Below are positions 21,574 to 30,092 of a stretch of 64,000 bases of DNA, piece after piece. The stretch is from assembly GCA_948470475.1 (NCBI GenBank), contig OX419343.1, positions 1,068,163 to 1,132,162 on the forward strand, given 5' to 3'. Under the pieces are notes generated by a model. The model was not told the DNA's origin. It saw only the letters and a program-made list of their open reading frames with translations, and searched no databases. This DNA is from Galaxea fascicularis. Its lineage: Eukaryota; Cnidaria; Anthozoa; Scleractinia; Euphylliidae. The number at the start of each line of letters is the position of its first letter. Position 1 is the first letter of the stretch. Position numbers and translations under genes: made by a program.

Positions 21574-24412
21574 TTACTTGAGAGAAAAAAAGACAAAACT
21601 GCTCGTTGTCTTCTGCTAGAAGCACTTTGTATGCCAGTCTGTTAAGTCAGCTGTGTTTAAAAGTCAAGATGACAAATTTGCGTGTGGCAGATAAACCTCA
21701 GTTCGTACTAAAAAACACACTTACTGGAGTGAAAACTGTGGACACGAGGTTAATGGTTAAGGAGCTTAATTTCCAAGAAACTGTGGCGCTGTGTCCAACC
21801 CAGCATCACAGTTTCTTTAGAAACTAAAATCCCCACATTCACTTATGGTGTGTCTGTATTCCAAGTTTTCAAAGTATTTCAAAATGCGACTCGCGCGGAA
21901 GCATATTTTTAATTTAAAATACTACCATTATTCGTTTATAGATTACGTTTCAAGAATTAATGGCATTCATCGAGAAAAAGGGAGTGAACCTTCAAACGAG
22001 ATTCTTGGGATATGCTAGAAAGGACATTAAGCATTTAGGAGAATTCATACAGACCCTACAGGTAAGAGGAGTGTGGCTGGTTAAAAAAAACCGTTGAGGA
22101 GAGCAGGATGGCGCATTGGTCTCTCGCTATCCGCTTCCCCGTTGGTTGAGTTTGTTCTTGGTTCTCATCCTTTTCTTCAGGTACTTTATTTTTTTTTCCC
22201 TCTCTCAAACTGAACCAATATTGCCAAATTACAATACGGTCTGTATGCATGATGTTTCCTATTTTGCGCTATTCGCCCTGCGATGACACCGAGATTAAGT
22301 GATTTAGAACTTCAAAATGCTGACCAAACGTGAGAATGGTTTTACTCCACGTTCGTTACGGCACTGAAAACTTCGTGAAAGTAAAAGACGACGAAAACTG
22401 ATCTGCTCCAAAGCGAGTCTTTCCTCCTCAGTATCCTGCTCGCAATTTTCGTGCTCTTCCAAGCTGCTCTTTTGACCAAAATACAGTAACAGTCAGTATA
22501 TTGCTGTCAAATGTCATGGCGATGCTTGTCGTCAACATAGTTTTTTTACGTTACATGTAGTTTACTTTCAGACGATACCATTTATTGTTGGTTTGTTGTG
22601 ATTTTGATTCGTCTGTAGTAGTCCTTTTGTCGTTTGTGTTTCATGTCAGATCGTTTTCACTAAACTATTTCATAAGTTAGATTTCTTGCTCTGTTTAAAA
22701 GCTACTTTAACACAATTTCATTTCACTTTTCAGACTGCGTTATCTGTAAACGTCAAAAGAGTCTACGTTGAGGTAAGTGTACATATATATGTTGTGCCGC
22801 GTAGCAGTATAAACACAAGTGGTGAAACAGAGAATTAACTCTGCAGTGTAAATTAAAGTGCTAGAGAAAAAAAAAATTTTGTACCCTTACTTTCTCTTCG
22901 CTGCGATTCACCACCTTAATCGTCCCCGACTTTCTCTGTCCGACCTCGTAGCTTAGTCGGCAGAGCAACGGTAGATCTAATCCGGAGGTCGTGGGTTCGA
23001 TTCCCACCGAGGTCATAAGAATTTTTTCTTTGCCTCGTGTGGTTCCCTGATACCCTTTACTAGGGCTAACGCCCAGTGGGTTTTTCATGGGTTTCTCTAG
23101 CACTTTAATTTACACTGCAAAGTTAATTCTCTGTTTCACCACTTACGTTGAGGTAAGCCTGCTCACTTAGTGATGAAGTGTGCGTTAAAAGAATCCGCTG
23201 CCGCAACAGGAGAGGTGCTCAAACCCAAAGGTATTTTTGTACGGTTATGACCATTCGGGACTATTGGAATCCAGAAATACATTTGGAGGAAACCCCGTAC
23301 CTCTTAGTAAAAACCTTGCAAAATAACGATAACGATTATCATAATCATAACTGTGAAATATGTCATCTCAAAAACAGCCCTCCCTCTCTTCCCTGCTCCC
23401 CCCCCCCCCCCCCCACCGTTCCTCTTACTCCCCTTTCAGAGGATCCCGGGGATTCTGCTCTCTTCTTGTAGGCCATTACGTGCAATCTTATTTTGAAATG
23501 TTCCCAGGAGAATAGTTCGTGAATAAAGCGATTCAATATTGATGAGCGTGGTGCGATGGCCATCTCAATATGTAACTTTATATTTGCTTCCAGAAAAAAG
23601 ACGTCGAGCGAACAATTGGCATAGATACTGACTACATCGAGACAAACGACTTCAATTTGGAGTCTGCTGACAAATTGTTTCTTGTTGAGGTAAGTCCCAA
23701 GCTTAAAACTAAAATTCTCTCAAGCGATACCTTCACACTTTTCCTGCTGGTTTCGAGGATTCGTCGGGACATCAAAGTTGACCGGCTATCAGGTGTTCAT
23801 TTTTGTGGAGGTAAGCGCATGGCGTGTTTCCTCGTTTTGTGCTGTCTTGGTCCTCGCTCAGCTTTCTCTCTGTGAAAAAAGCAACTGGTCGTGGATGTGG
23901 GGTCATAAAAATGGGAACAATCTTCATTCTTGGCTTCTCTGGTGACAGTCAAACAGCTCGACTAACGACTGTGCTCTCTTTTTCTTTAGTCTGGCCAACG
24001 AGCGACAAAGGCTTTTCTCCGGGAGTACAAAGCACGCTACGAGAGAGAGAACGAGGCTGCCAGAAGCAGTCCCCCTAAAAGTACGAATATTACCGTCAAG
24101 GTTAGAAGTGCTTCAAACATACAGGAAGAGGTGTTCACACAGGAGTCTGGGAACTCTCACAGCAATGCAAGCAGGACTAGCCCACGTGACTCAGTAACGT
24201 CAGTGTCGTCATTAGAAAGCTCTATGCGCAAAGGGTCGGGGATGCGACTTCCGCCCCTGTCACATGAGAGGACGTCCTCAAACGCAACTGCTGGTTCATA
24301 CAACAGAGAGAGCTCTGGAGAAAGTGTGACAAGTGCGCGTAAAGTGAATGTTGATGTGAAGCCAAGTCCTGGGCTTGTTCGGACTCATAGAATTGGTGAT
24401 ATTGAGAGTTAG
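10931..24412 (+). CDS. Patatin-like phospholipase with paired EF-hands (14 exons)
   Basis: Predicted lipid acyl hydrolase of ~690 residues. Coding exons: 10931-11329, 13108-13255, 13529-13665, 15627-15762, 16562-16657, 18318-18448, 18571-18662, 19334-19418, 19508-19579, 20783-20881, 21942-22061, 22734-22772, 23594-23689, 23990-24412. All have GT..AG borders and the phases close. The start is the first ATG after an in-frame TAG at 10916. Seen: oxyanion-loop GGGNKG (residues 120-125), nucleophile elbow GASAG (Ser151) and catalytic DGG (Asp292), the full Ser-Asp dyad of patatins. Residues ~409-470 then carry two EF-hand loops, the second canonical (DTDEDGEITFQE, 459-470). The last ~140 residues are Ser-rich and probably disordered. 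No signal peptide or membrane segment is evident, so the protein is probably cytosolic or peripheral. Known for the family: patatins hydrolyse phospholipid or acylglycerol esters, usually without needing calcium. Calcium control through the EF-hands is my inference. Confidence 0.9.
11330..13107 (+). other. Patatin intron 1
   Basis: AT-rich intron of 1.8 kb. A G-rich run (CAGGCAGGGGGGGAGGGAGGG) lies near 12901-12921. No coding exon or known repeat recognised. Confidence 0.6.
13108..13255 (+). CDS. Patatin gene exon 2: nucleophile elbow
   Basis: Encodes VLESAGIMKNIKRVAGASAG and the following helix. GASAG carries the catalytic serine (residue 151) in G-X-S-X-G context. Ends in phase 1 before GTGAG. 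Confidence 0.9.
13847..14345 (-). mobile_element. LINE 3'-end remnant (RT C-terminus)
   Basis: On the minus strand a decayed frame includes AKIWNSIPQELADYQSVYLK, the 'W-N-S-x-P' block typical of the C-terminal tail of non-LTR retrotransposon ORF2 proteins. It ends in TAG at 13909-13911 and is followed by a (TTTA)n tail near 13847-13866. The remnant is inactive and inserted antisense in a patatin intron. Confidence 0.6.
14785..14976. repeat. Near-perfect hairpin with 89-bp arms
   Basis: The arm 14785-14873 is repeated as its reverse complement at 14888-14976, with a 14-nt loop and no mismatch that I could find. Arms are GC-richer than their surroundings (CCTCGGAGACCCAGGGGC..). Probably a foldback/MITE insertion. 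A transcript through it would form a long double-stranded stem. Confidence 0.85.
15214..15258. repeat. 16-bp inverted repeat
   Basis: ACAGTTATGCAAACCC at 15214-15229 faces its exact reverse complement at 15243-15258. It sits in a block (about 15150-15310) with ATTGGCCGAGAGGCGTG that looks like a dispersed palindromic repeat. Confidence 0.55.
16562..16657 (+). CDS. Patatin gene exon 5: catalytic Asp (DGG)
   Basis: Encodes VYVDGGLLCNYPIHAF, the conserved patatin block with the dyad aspartate (Asp292) followed by the N.P motif. Acceptor TTTCAG, donor GTATGT. Confidence 0.9.
16963..17114. repeat. Microsatellites (TTGTTA)n, (ATT)n and (GA)n
   Basis: A hexamer run (TTGTTA)n from 16963 passes into (ATT)n to about 17046, with a (GA)n tract at 17090-17114. 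All lie in the patatin intron between exons 5 and 6. Confidence 0.9.
17567..17597. repeat. (AAT)n microsatellite
   Basis: About ten AAT units in patatin intron 5. Confidence 0.85.
19508..19579 (+). CDS. Patatin gene exon 9: first, degenerate EF-hand
   Basis: 24 codons fitting helix-loop-helix. The 12-residue loop NLDEDSIINLKE (414-425) keeps N/D/D at positions 1, 3 and 5 and Glu at 12, but has Ser instead of Gly at 6 and Asn at 9. It may bind calcium weakly or serve as the structural partner of the second hand. Confidence 0.6.
19671..20352. mobile_element. Palindromic DNA element with ~90-bp terminal inverted repeats
   Basis: The left end ATATAACGCGCGTTCTGATT and the right end (reverse complement ATATAACGTGCCCTCTGATT) match, and similarity continues through GGGCATT.TTCTCC.GTAATGCC. 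The centre contains further inverted blocks such as TTACGGGAAAATCTCAAAC on both strands. No transposase frame. It lies in patatin intron 9. Confidence 0.7.
20783..22061 (+). CDS. Patatin gene exons 10-11: canonical EF-hand split by an intron
   Basis: Exon 10 (20783-20881) ends with the first seven loop residues DTDEDGE. Exon 11 (21942-22061) supplies ITFQE and the exiting helix. The joined loop has Asp at 1, 3 and 5, Gly at 6, Ile at 8 and Glu at 12, the complete calcium-binding consensus. The phase-0 intron between them holds a SINE and an (ATT)n run. Confidence 0.85.
21011..21101. repeat. Dispersed repeat, family also at 58490-58590
   Basis: Shares GGCC.TAAATCAA.GGG, TCCGTAAC.TAC.GTACGG and GGTTAG.AAG blocks with the copy in the HECW gene. 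Function unknown; probably MITE debris. Confidence 0.5.
21131..21312 (+). mobile_element. tRNA-derived SINE
   Basis: A-box-like TGGTGCAGTGGTGAGAGCG and B-box-like GGCTTCGATTCC at 21180-21191 mark a Pol III internal promoter. A non-tRNA body with GAGAGGTTTTTCTCCGGGTA follows, ending in a (TTTGA)n-type tail. Inserted in sense orientation in patatin intron 10. Confidence 0.75.
21535..21570. repeat. (ATT)n microsatellite
   Basis: Uninterrupted ATT repeat of about 12 units in patatin intron 10. Confidence 0.9.
21776..21826. repeat. Palindromic repeat (AGTTTCTTTAGAAAC family)
   Basis: GAAACTGTGGCGCTG faces CAGCATCACAGTTTC, followed by TTTAGAAAC. Related copies occur at 41421-41510 and 51511-51553. 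Confidence 0.5.
22778..23143 (+). mobile_element. Composite element: tRNA-like core inside long inverted repeats
   Basis: Inverted repeats of ~50 bp (22817-~22868 and ~23090-23144, GTGGTGAAACAGAGAATTAA..) enclose a tRNA-derived core at 22942-23014. That core has perfect acceptor (GACCTCG/CGAGGTC) and T-arm (GTGGG/CCCAC) stems, a D-arm, and a B box GGTTCGATTCC. The anticodon stem pairs poorly, so this is not a working tRNA. The element lies just after patatin exon 12, between two copies of TACGTTGAGGTAAG. Confidence 0.75.
23398..23414. repeat. Poly-C tract
   Basis: About 17 consecutive C in patatin intron 12; a likely sequencing and length-variation hotspot. Confidence 0.9.
23990..24412 (+). 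CDS. Patatin gene last exon: Ser-rich tail
   Basis: 140 codons and TAG. A basic/charged helix (REYKARYERENEAA) is followed by a Ser/Thr/Asn-rich, probably disordered tail with many possible phosphorylation sites (for example SRTSPRDSVTSVSSLESS). No membrane segment or lipid-modification motif at the end. Confidence 0.85.
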   Translation, partial: SGQRATKAFLREYKARYERENEAARSSPPKSTNITVKVRSASNIQEEVFTQESGNSHSNASRTSPRDSVTSVSSLESSMRKGSGMRLPPLSHERTSSNATAGSYNRESSGESVTSARKVNVDVKPSPGLVRTHRIGDIES

Positions 24413-25345
24413 CTTAACGTCACAGGGAAACCACACAAGTAGTTGAGGTCTTTCACGTTCCCTGCAACAATATTTATTGTCGAGCGCGTCACGCAGCGTG
24501 TTGCAGGTACCATCAAGTCTGTTAAGGGAAAATGGTCACCGTAAAGAGATGAAAGAGTTCTTCAATCTTTTTTATTGTGACCAACTTACGTTATCAACTC
24601 AATTGATAAAATTGATTTACCGAGAATTCTTTTATCCCGGACGCAGCACCGCCGCTCCTCTCCACTCCTTATCCAAAGTTAGAAACAATGTATCACCGAT
24701 TTGCTCAGCCTAATTAGTATTTGACAGTGTGATATGATATAAAAATGAAAAGGATCCTTAGACTTTGAAGTCTTAAGGTTTCTAGTTATTAATTTGGAAT
24801 GGCTTTGTTTATGCCCACTTCAGAGACGAACATTCCTGCTGTCACAGGAAGAATTTGTGAAAAAAGTTTAAACTTGGTGCAATTCGCATCAACAAAATAA
24901 CAAACTTTGCGAATCTCCTTTACATGGATGATATTGCTTACTTCAGGCATGATACTTGTCAGAGAAACAATACGAAAAGCCGCGTTTGAATTATTTACCA
25001 AAAGCAACGATTTGCCTGCCCTTTTTTTGCCTTTGTTTTTATTCACCAAAAGCATGTATTATTGTGATACTCAAACGTCGAAGATCCTATCAAGCCATGA
25101 CACTAAAAATTTATATTTTGTATCGGGAGACGTAAAGATATTGCTATATACTGGTCATGCTTTCGAGTGGTGTACCCTGGAATATCCCACGAGTCTCTTG
25201 TATTTTCTTAGTATACACACAAGCCTTTAGGCGAGTTTGTATGCAAAAAGAATACAAGTGACGAGTGGGATAGTCTATGGTAGATCACGAGAAGGCTTTA
25301 CATAACTATTTTATACCATGTCAGAGAAAATACATAATCCTACAC

Positions 25346-25351
25346 AATAAA
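25346..25351 (+). terminator. Candidate polyadenylation signal of patatin gene
   Basis: AATAAA ~0.93 kb after the stop codon. It is the first exact hexamer I noted on the plus strand downstream; the cleavage site cannot be confirmed from sequence. Confidence 0.3.
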
Positions 25352-26882
25352 TACCGTGCAATAGGGGAAGGTTTCGATGGAAGACCGATCAATATACCGC
25401 AGCTTTCCAGGATTCTGATTGGCTGTATTTCCTCTGACTTGGTATAAATATATGTACAAAAGGCGGCTTTTCATATTTCCGTGAAGACGTGAACACAATC
25501 CTCCTTTCGCTTCTAATGGACTACAAGAGTAGACTACACTATTTCTTTCCGTTAATTCCGGGTGATCAGCACTTTCGCAACCATCCTCTCTCAGTCGTTC
25601 TTCTACCACGGGTTTTAAGGGGAGGAGGGAGCACGTGAAAGATCCTGCCATTGGTTGCATTGGAGGCTGTGTGGGGCTTCTGTTACTCCCTAAATACAGG
25701 CAGCTTGTATTTTTTGTCTGTTATAGATAGTGCCTTTATGGCTAGACAAATTGCTTTGACCTGTTATTGTTTCAGAGCCAGTGTGGTTGGTGCTTTCGTG
25801 TAGTATTGCATGCACGCAAATATAGTGGTAGTAAAAATTATTTCAATCAGTTTACAAATCTACAAATATAAGGTTTGACCGAAGGGAAGCTTGCAACTGG
25901 AAGTTATGGTCTTGCTTGCCTTATGCTCCGTACTTACATGTCTCTCCCTCCCCTCTCTCTCGAGAAAAAAGTTATAAAAATGTTCGCAAGTTCGGTGATA
26001 CCTTAAAAGCAGGTGTTGATAGTTACTATATCATTGGAAATCTAAAATATAATTTCGCGAAGAGATATTTTTTGATAATTCTGGAAACCAAACAAACGCA
26101 AAGTAAGTAGCCAAATAATTTATTTAAGTTTTTGTTGAAGAAAATGGAAGCGTAAATAAACTATGTCTATTTCTATGATCTACTCACGTTTAGATATAAC
26201 ATACGTAAAACCTGGTTTCGCATGAAATAAAAATAAAACAAATTTTGTCATTTTGGATTTATGCAGCAACCGTTTTTGTCTGGGGTGGGGTTATTTTGGA
26301 TGTTGATCGTCTATTTGACTTCTTCGCAACTGAATTATGAAATGTGAGGCGAAAGCCCGCCTTCTTTAAACAGTAGGCAGCAAAGCGAAAAAAGAGAGAG
26401 AACCAACACAACGGAATTTAACTCGAAAAATCTGAGGGGAATAGGACTTCAACGATCAAACATGCCTCAGTAGCGGATAGGTTTATTTCGTTTGGATTTT
26501 GACCCATCATTTCGTTGTTTCCTTCGAAATCGTCTTACCACTCGTTCCGGGTTGCCCATTATTTTGTTTTAAGATGATTGGCACAAGAACAAGTGATCTA
26601 GAGTTAGTCAACATAGGATGCCCACTTTAATAATTAGTATAGTTTTATTTTGTCCAGCCGTGTGCATCATAGTCCCGATCTTCTGACAGCAGCATGGTGG
26701 GCACCGTAAACTTTCCGACCATTATAAGCTCGTAGCCTTGGATAAAATAGGACGAGATACAGATAGGCATTATTAAAATTCTATATTTTAGCAGAATATG
26801 ATCAGAATATAACAAATAACAAGAATTTACAAATTAACCAGATGGCGGAAAATAGAAAGGAACATGTCAATACGATTTCACT

Positions 26883-28101
26883 ACAAGTTTGTAGCGTAAC
26901 AGCAATTGTTCATGGTGCAATACACAAAACCAAAGCAATGTAAATTTTCATATGAAATATTAAGTTTACTCAGTTAAGCCTCCATTTACGGCTGAAAATC
27001 AAAGGCGCTTAATTTTCGCCTGAGTATGCTGCGCTACGCGAAAGCAAAGCGAGTCTCTTTTATAAGCACAATTTTGCACTCGAATTTTGCTCGTTTCTTA
27101 CAAACTTCACTGATCAGACTGATAAAATTTGTCTGGAAATAAACGACGAATCGGTCATCGAAGGATATAAAAGTACGTAAGTAAGATATAATTATCAACG
27201 CGCGGTCAAATGACAAACCGCACCTTTTGCAGGCCAAACGGAAAATGCCCGGGCTGAAAATGCATTTGCCGCCCTGAACGGGAAGACTATTATGTTTGAA
27301 ATATAAACCGTCCTTTTGCTGATCCTTGTCACCAAGTTTTTTAAAACTTGATTATATTTTACTTTTATTGTAAACAAAAAGGAATTCTTATTTGGCTCTT
27401 AGTTAACTGATCGCATTGTAGCAACAACTTTCCCGTCACACCATAGTTTCATGCTACATCTCTGTTAAACTTTTCTTTACGCGGGATGCCTAAAGGCAGA
27501 CCGCGTTGAGGTTTCGGTAGAAATCCATTTTTGTGTGGCTTACACGAAGGGTGTAGCTACATTATGGCACGATCGGATTCATTTGTCCATGAGAGTCGAG
27601 CGCCTGTCACGTGGTCTTGTAAGCCACACATGTACGCATTGCGGACCTATATTTTTTATCGCAGCTACAAATTGCCTTGTTTTTTTAACTTGATTAACCA
27701 ATCAGAATGCTCTTTGGGGGTGCCAAGTTCGTTTGAGCGTTTAAACTGGGAATCCACCTTGCAACAAATTACAGGTTTGAATGTAAATTTTTACCGTACT
27801 TTTATATCCTTCGATGACCGATTCGTCGTGTATTTCCAGACAAATTTTATCAGTCTGATCAGTGAAGTTTGTAAGAAACGAGCAAAATTCGAGTGCAAAA
27901 ATTGTGCTTATAAAAGAGACTCGCAGTTCGCTTGCTTTGCTTTCGCGTAGCGTAGCATACTCAGGCGAAAATTAAGCGCCTTTGATTTTCAGCCGTAAAT
28001 GGAGGCTTAACTGAGTAAACTTAATATTTCATATGAAAATTTACATTGCTTTGGTTTTGTGTATTGCACCATGAACAATTGCTGTTACGCTACAAACTTG
28101 T
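26883..28101. mobile_element. 1.2-kb element with ~300-bp terminal inverted repeats
   Basis: The left arm (26883 to about 27177) reappears as its reverse complement at about 27794-28101, starting ACAAGTTTGTAGCGTAACAG and ending AAGGATATAAAAGTACG. Arms differ by only scattered mismatches and small indels. The ~615-bp centre has no transposase frame. Long arms without coding capacity suggest a foldback or MULE-like non-autonomous element. The flanks do not show an obvious target-site duplication. Confidence 0.85.
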
Positions 28102-28464
28102 GCGTTTGCCAGCGATCGAACCAACAATTTCACTGTTTACTGAACCGTGAATAATTTGGTACGAGGTCCGTAAATTTGGATTATAAATTTTCTTATGTGG
28201 CTTCTTACTTCGCGGCAATTTGCATAAGTCTTAAATCTTAAAATCATTCTAGCTTGAATCTGTTCTTTTCTTTCTTCATGAAAATAGTCTCTGTACAAAT
28301 GTCTGTTAAAAGATATTTTCGCTGTGGAAATCCGCCTCTTTGTAACGGGGAGACAGCGATTCAAATTCGGCCAAGATCCCATATCATACATTAAGTGAAA
28401 TTTTAGCCGATTTGCCCCCCAGTCAACATGGCGTCAAAAACCGTAGAAAGGTTTATTGAGGTTA

Positions 28465-28574
28465 TTAACCCTTTCCCTCCTGAGAGTGCCAAATGGCACT
28501 TATAGATTTTACTCAGTCTAACGCAAGACGATTTTACTTGTCAAAGGGAGACCCCTTAGGGGTTAAAGGGTTAA
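28465..28574. mobile_element. MITE with TTAACCCTTT termini
   Basis: 110-bp element with terminal TTAACCCTTT / AAAGGGTTAA and internal GAGAGTGCCAAATGGCAC. Non-coding. Confidence 0.75.
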
Positions 28575-28614
28575 CAACATCTTCACCCAAAAACTATGTC
28601 CCCATTAACCCTTT

Positions 28615-28640
28615 CCCTCCAGAGAGTGCCAAATGGCTCA
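28615..28640 (+). repeat. Truncated second copy of the TTAACCCTTT element
   Basis: Repeats the first ~26 bases of the element at 28465 with one change (TCCAGAGAG for TCCTGAGAG), then diverges. Confidence 0.65.
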
Positions 28641-28909
28641 AAGAAGCAGCTCAAAACATAAGCTTAAGCTTACCGTCACATAATTTTCTTTCATCCCTGA
28701 ATAGTTTACCAATTCTCAGACAAAGTTAAACTGGTTTAAGTGAAAAAATTACATTTAATTTCCAAACAATACTTTGTACAGATGAATTCAACCAGCTCCA
28801 TTCAAATGAAACAGTTTGAAGCTTCTAAAACAAGCAGCCAGCAACTGTAAATAAGATTGTAAACTGCGTGGCTGCAATTTGCACCTAAAAAGCAGTCTGG
28901 CAAAGTCCC

Positions 28910-28986
28910 CCAAAAAGTGTTGTAAAGCGCTTTGAGCCCTTTGGATAAAAGCGCTATATAAATCCTCATCATTATCATTATCATTA
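28910..28986 (+). mobile_element. Retroelement 3' tail (AAAGCGCTATATAAAT type)
   Basis: TGTAAAGCGCTTTGAGCCC and AAAAGCGCTATATAAAT followed by a (CATTAT)n tail is the common 3' end of SINE/LINE families in many animals. Confidence 0.55.
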
Positions 28987-29330
28987 AAGGTGTATCTTGA
29001 TAATTAACGACAAATAGCATCTGAAACATAGTAAAACAGGTATGGCAGCAAACCTCATACTTTTAAATAACAAACCAAGGCTGTTACCTTACAGGAGCCC
29101 GATAGCCTGGGGCACCAAAGAATAACTCTGGGCGCCTTAATTTTTCACGGCAACACTTTCACTTCGTATGTTGCGCTCTTACGTTCTCAGCGTTTAAATG
29201 AAACATGGGTCACAATAAACAGTCATCTTCAGCTGTTGCACAAGGTTGGGTTCTGTCACACGGATGACCTCATTGCTGCTTCATGTTTCAAGCATGTTAC
29301 AACAACTGTGGAACTTCATGCCATTTAGTA

Positions 29331-29336
29331 TTTATT
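29331..29336 (-). terminator. Candidate polyadenylation signal of kinase gene
   Basis: TTTATT on the plus strand (AATAAA on the minus strand) ~0.7 kb beyond the predicted kinase stop at 30046. Confidence 0.25.
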
Positions 29337-30045
29337 TTTTCTAACAAATGTTTTCTGATTACATGTGACATTGATGGCACAATAAAAATAATATTAAAAG
29401 TAACAATTTACATTCAATGTCATACGTTCTGTGCAAAGTTTTTTTTGCCTGAAGTGGACTACTTAGCAAAGGTTTAGGTTAAATTCATTATGTTCTCTAT
29501 ACCAACATACCAAGGATTTAAACAAAGATAATATTACAAGTACTTCGTTGCTGTGATATTTGTTCACAACAGGGGCACACCATTGATACCTAAGCAAACA
29601 GACAGAAAATTGCGAGAGATGACTGAGTAACGTTTTAAAACTGGTATGATAAAGCAGGGGGAACACAATATTATTACTAATTTGCCTCCTGGAAACACTT
29701 ATTTCTTGTCATATTTTGAAACAATCTGGTCTGAGGCCTGAAAGAACACAACATGGGGATTACAACCATGAAGCCCTTGAGCCAAATGCATAGTTCAACC
29801 ATTGCTAAGATGACCACTTACGAGTTTACATGTCCTGATTTAGATTAAATTATAACTAGACCATGAAATAACATGATTTAGCTATATGGGTTTCAGGGCG
29901 CGCCAATCTAAGATTTACAACCTACAAGTGTAATATCAACAATAATAATTATTATTATACACTTGTTCTCCTGCATTTCAACTTCCAGGCTTTACTCTCG
30001 ACCTTTACTCTAGCTAGGAAACGTGAAATGCAGTAAAACGTTTCC

Positions 30046-30092
30046 TCATCTGGATTCATTGCTAACACCATTTACAATGGTAATCACATTGC
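30046..30092 (-). CDS. Kinase gene predicted last exon
   Basis: After acceptor GTTCATTTCAG the frame continues from ..NGIADG with NVITIVNGVSNESR and TGA at 30046-30048. The preceding exon ends at a strong donor (G|GTGAGT, 30703-30708), in matching phase. If that donor is not used, translation instead ends four codons later at TGA 30695-30697 (..GELY). Confidence 0.55.

Larger units (their letters stand above)
24413..30045. other. Convergent spacer between patatin and kinase genes
   Basis: Holds the 3' UTRs of the two convergent genes and repeats: the long inverted-repeat element at 26883-28101, TTAACCCTTT elements at 28465-28640, and a retroelement tail at 28910-28986. A minus-strand open frame at 25340-25660 has no recognisable domain. 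Nothing else recognised. Confidence 0.6.

Noticed and set aside
22942..23014. Possible functional tRNA gene
   Set aside because: Acceptor, D and T arms are good but the anticodon stem pairs at only about three positions, and the unit sits inside a repeat with inverted ends; better explained as tRNA-derived repeat.
25340..25660. 106-codon minus-strand open frame downstream of the patatin gene
   Set aside because: No recognisable domain, no splice partners; likely chance.
27531..27950. 139-codon open frame
   Set aside because: It runs into the right arm of the long inverted-repeat element and has no domain; chance frame in repeat.
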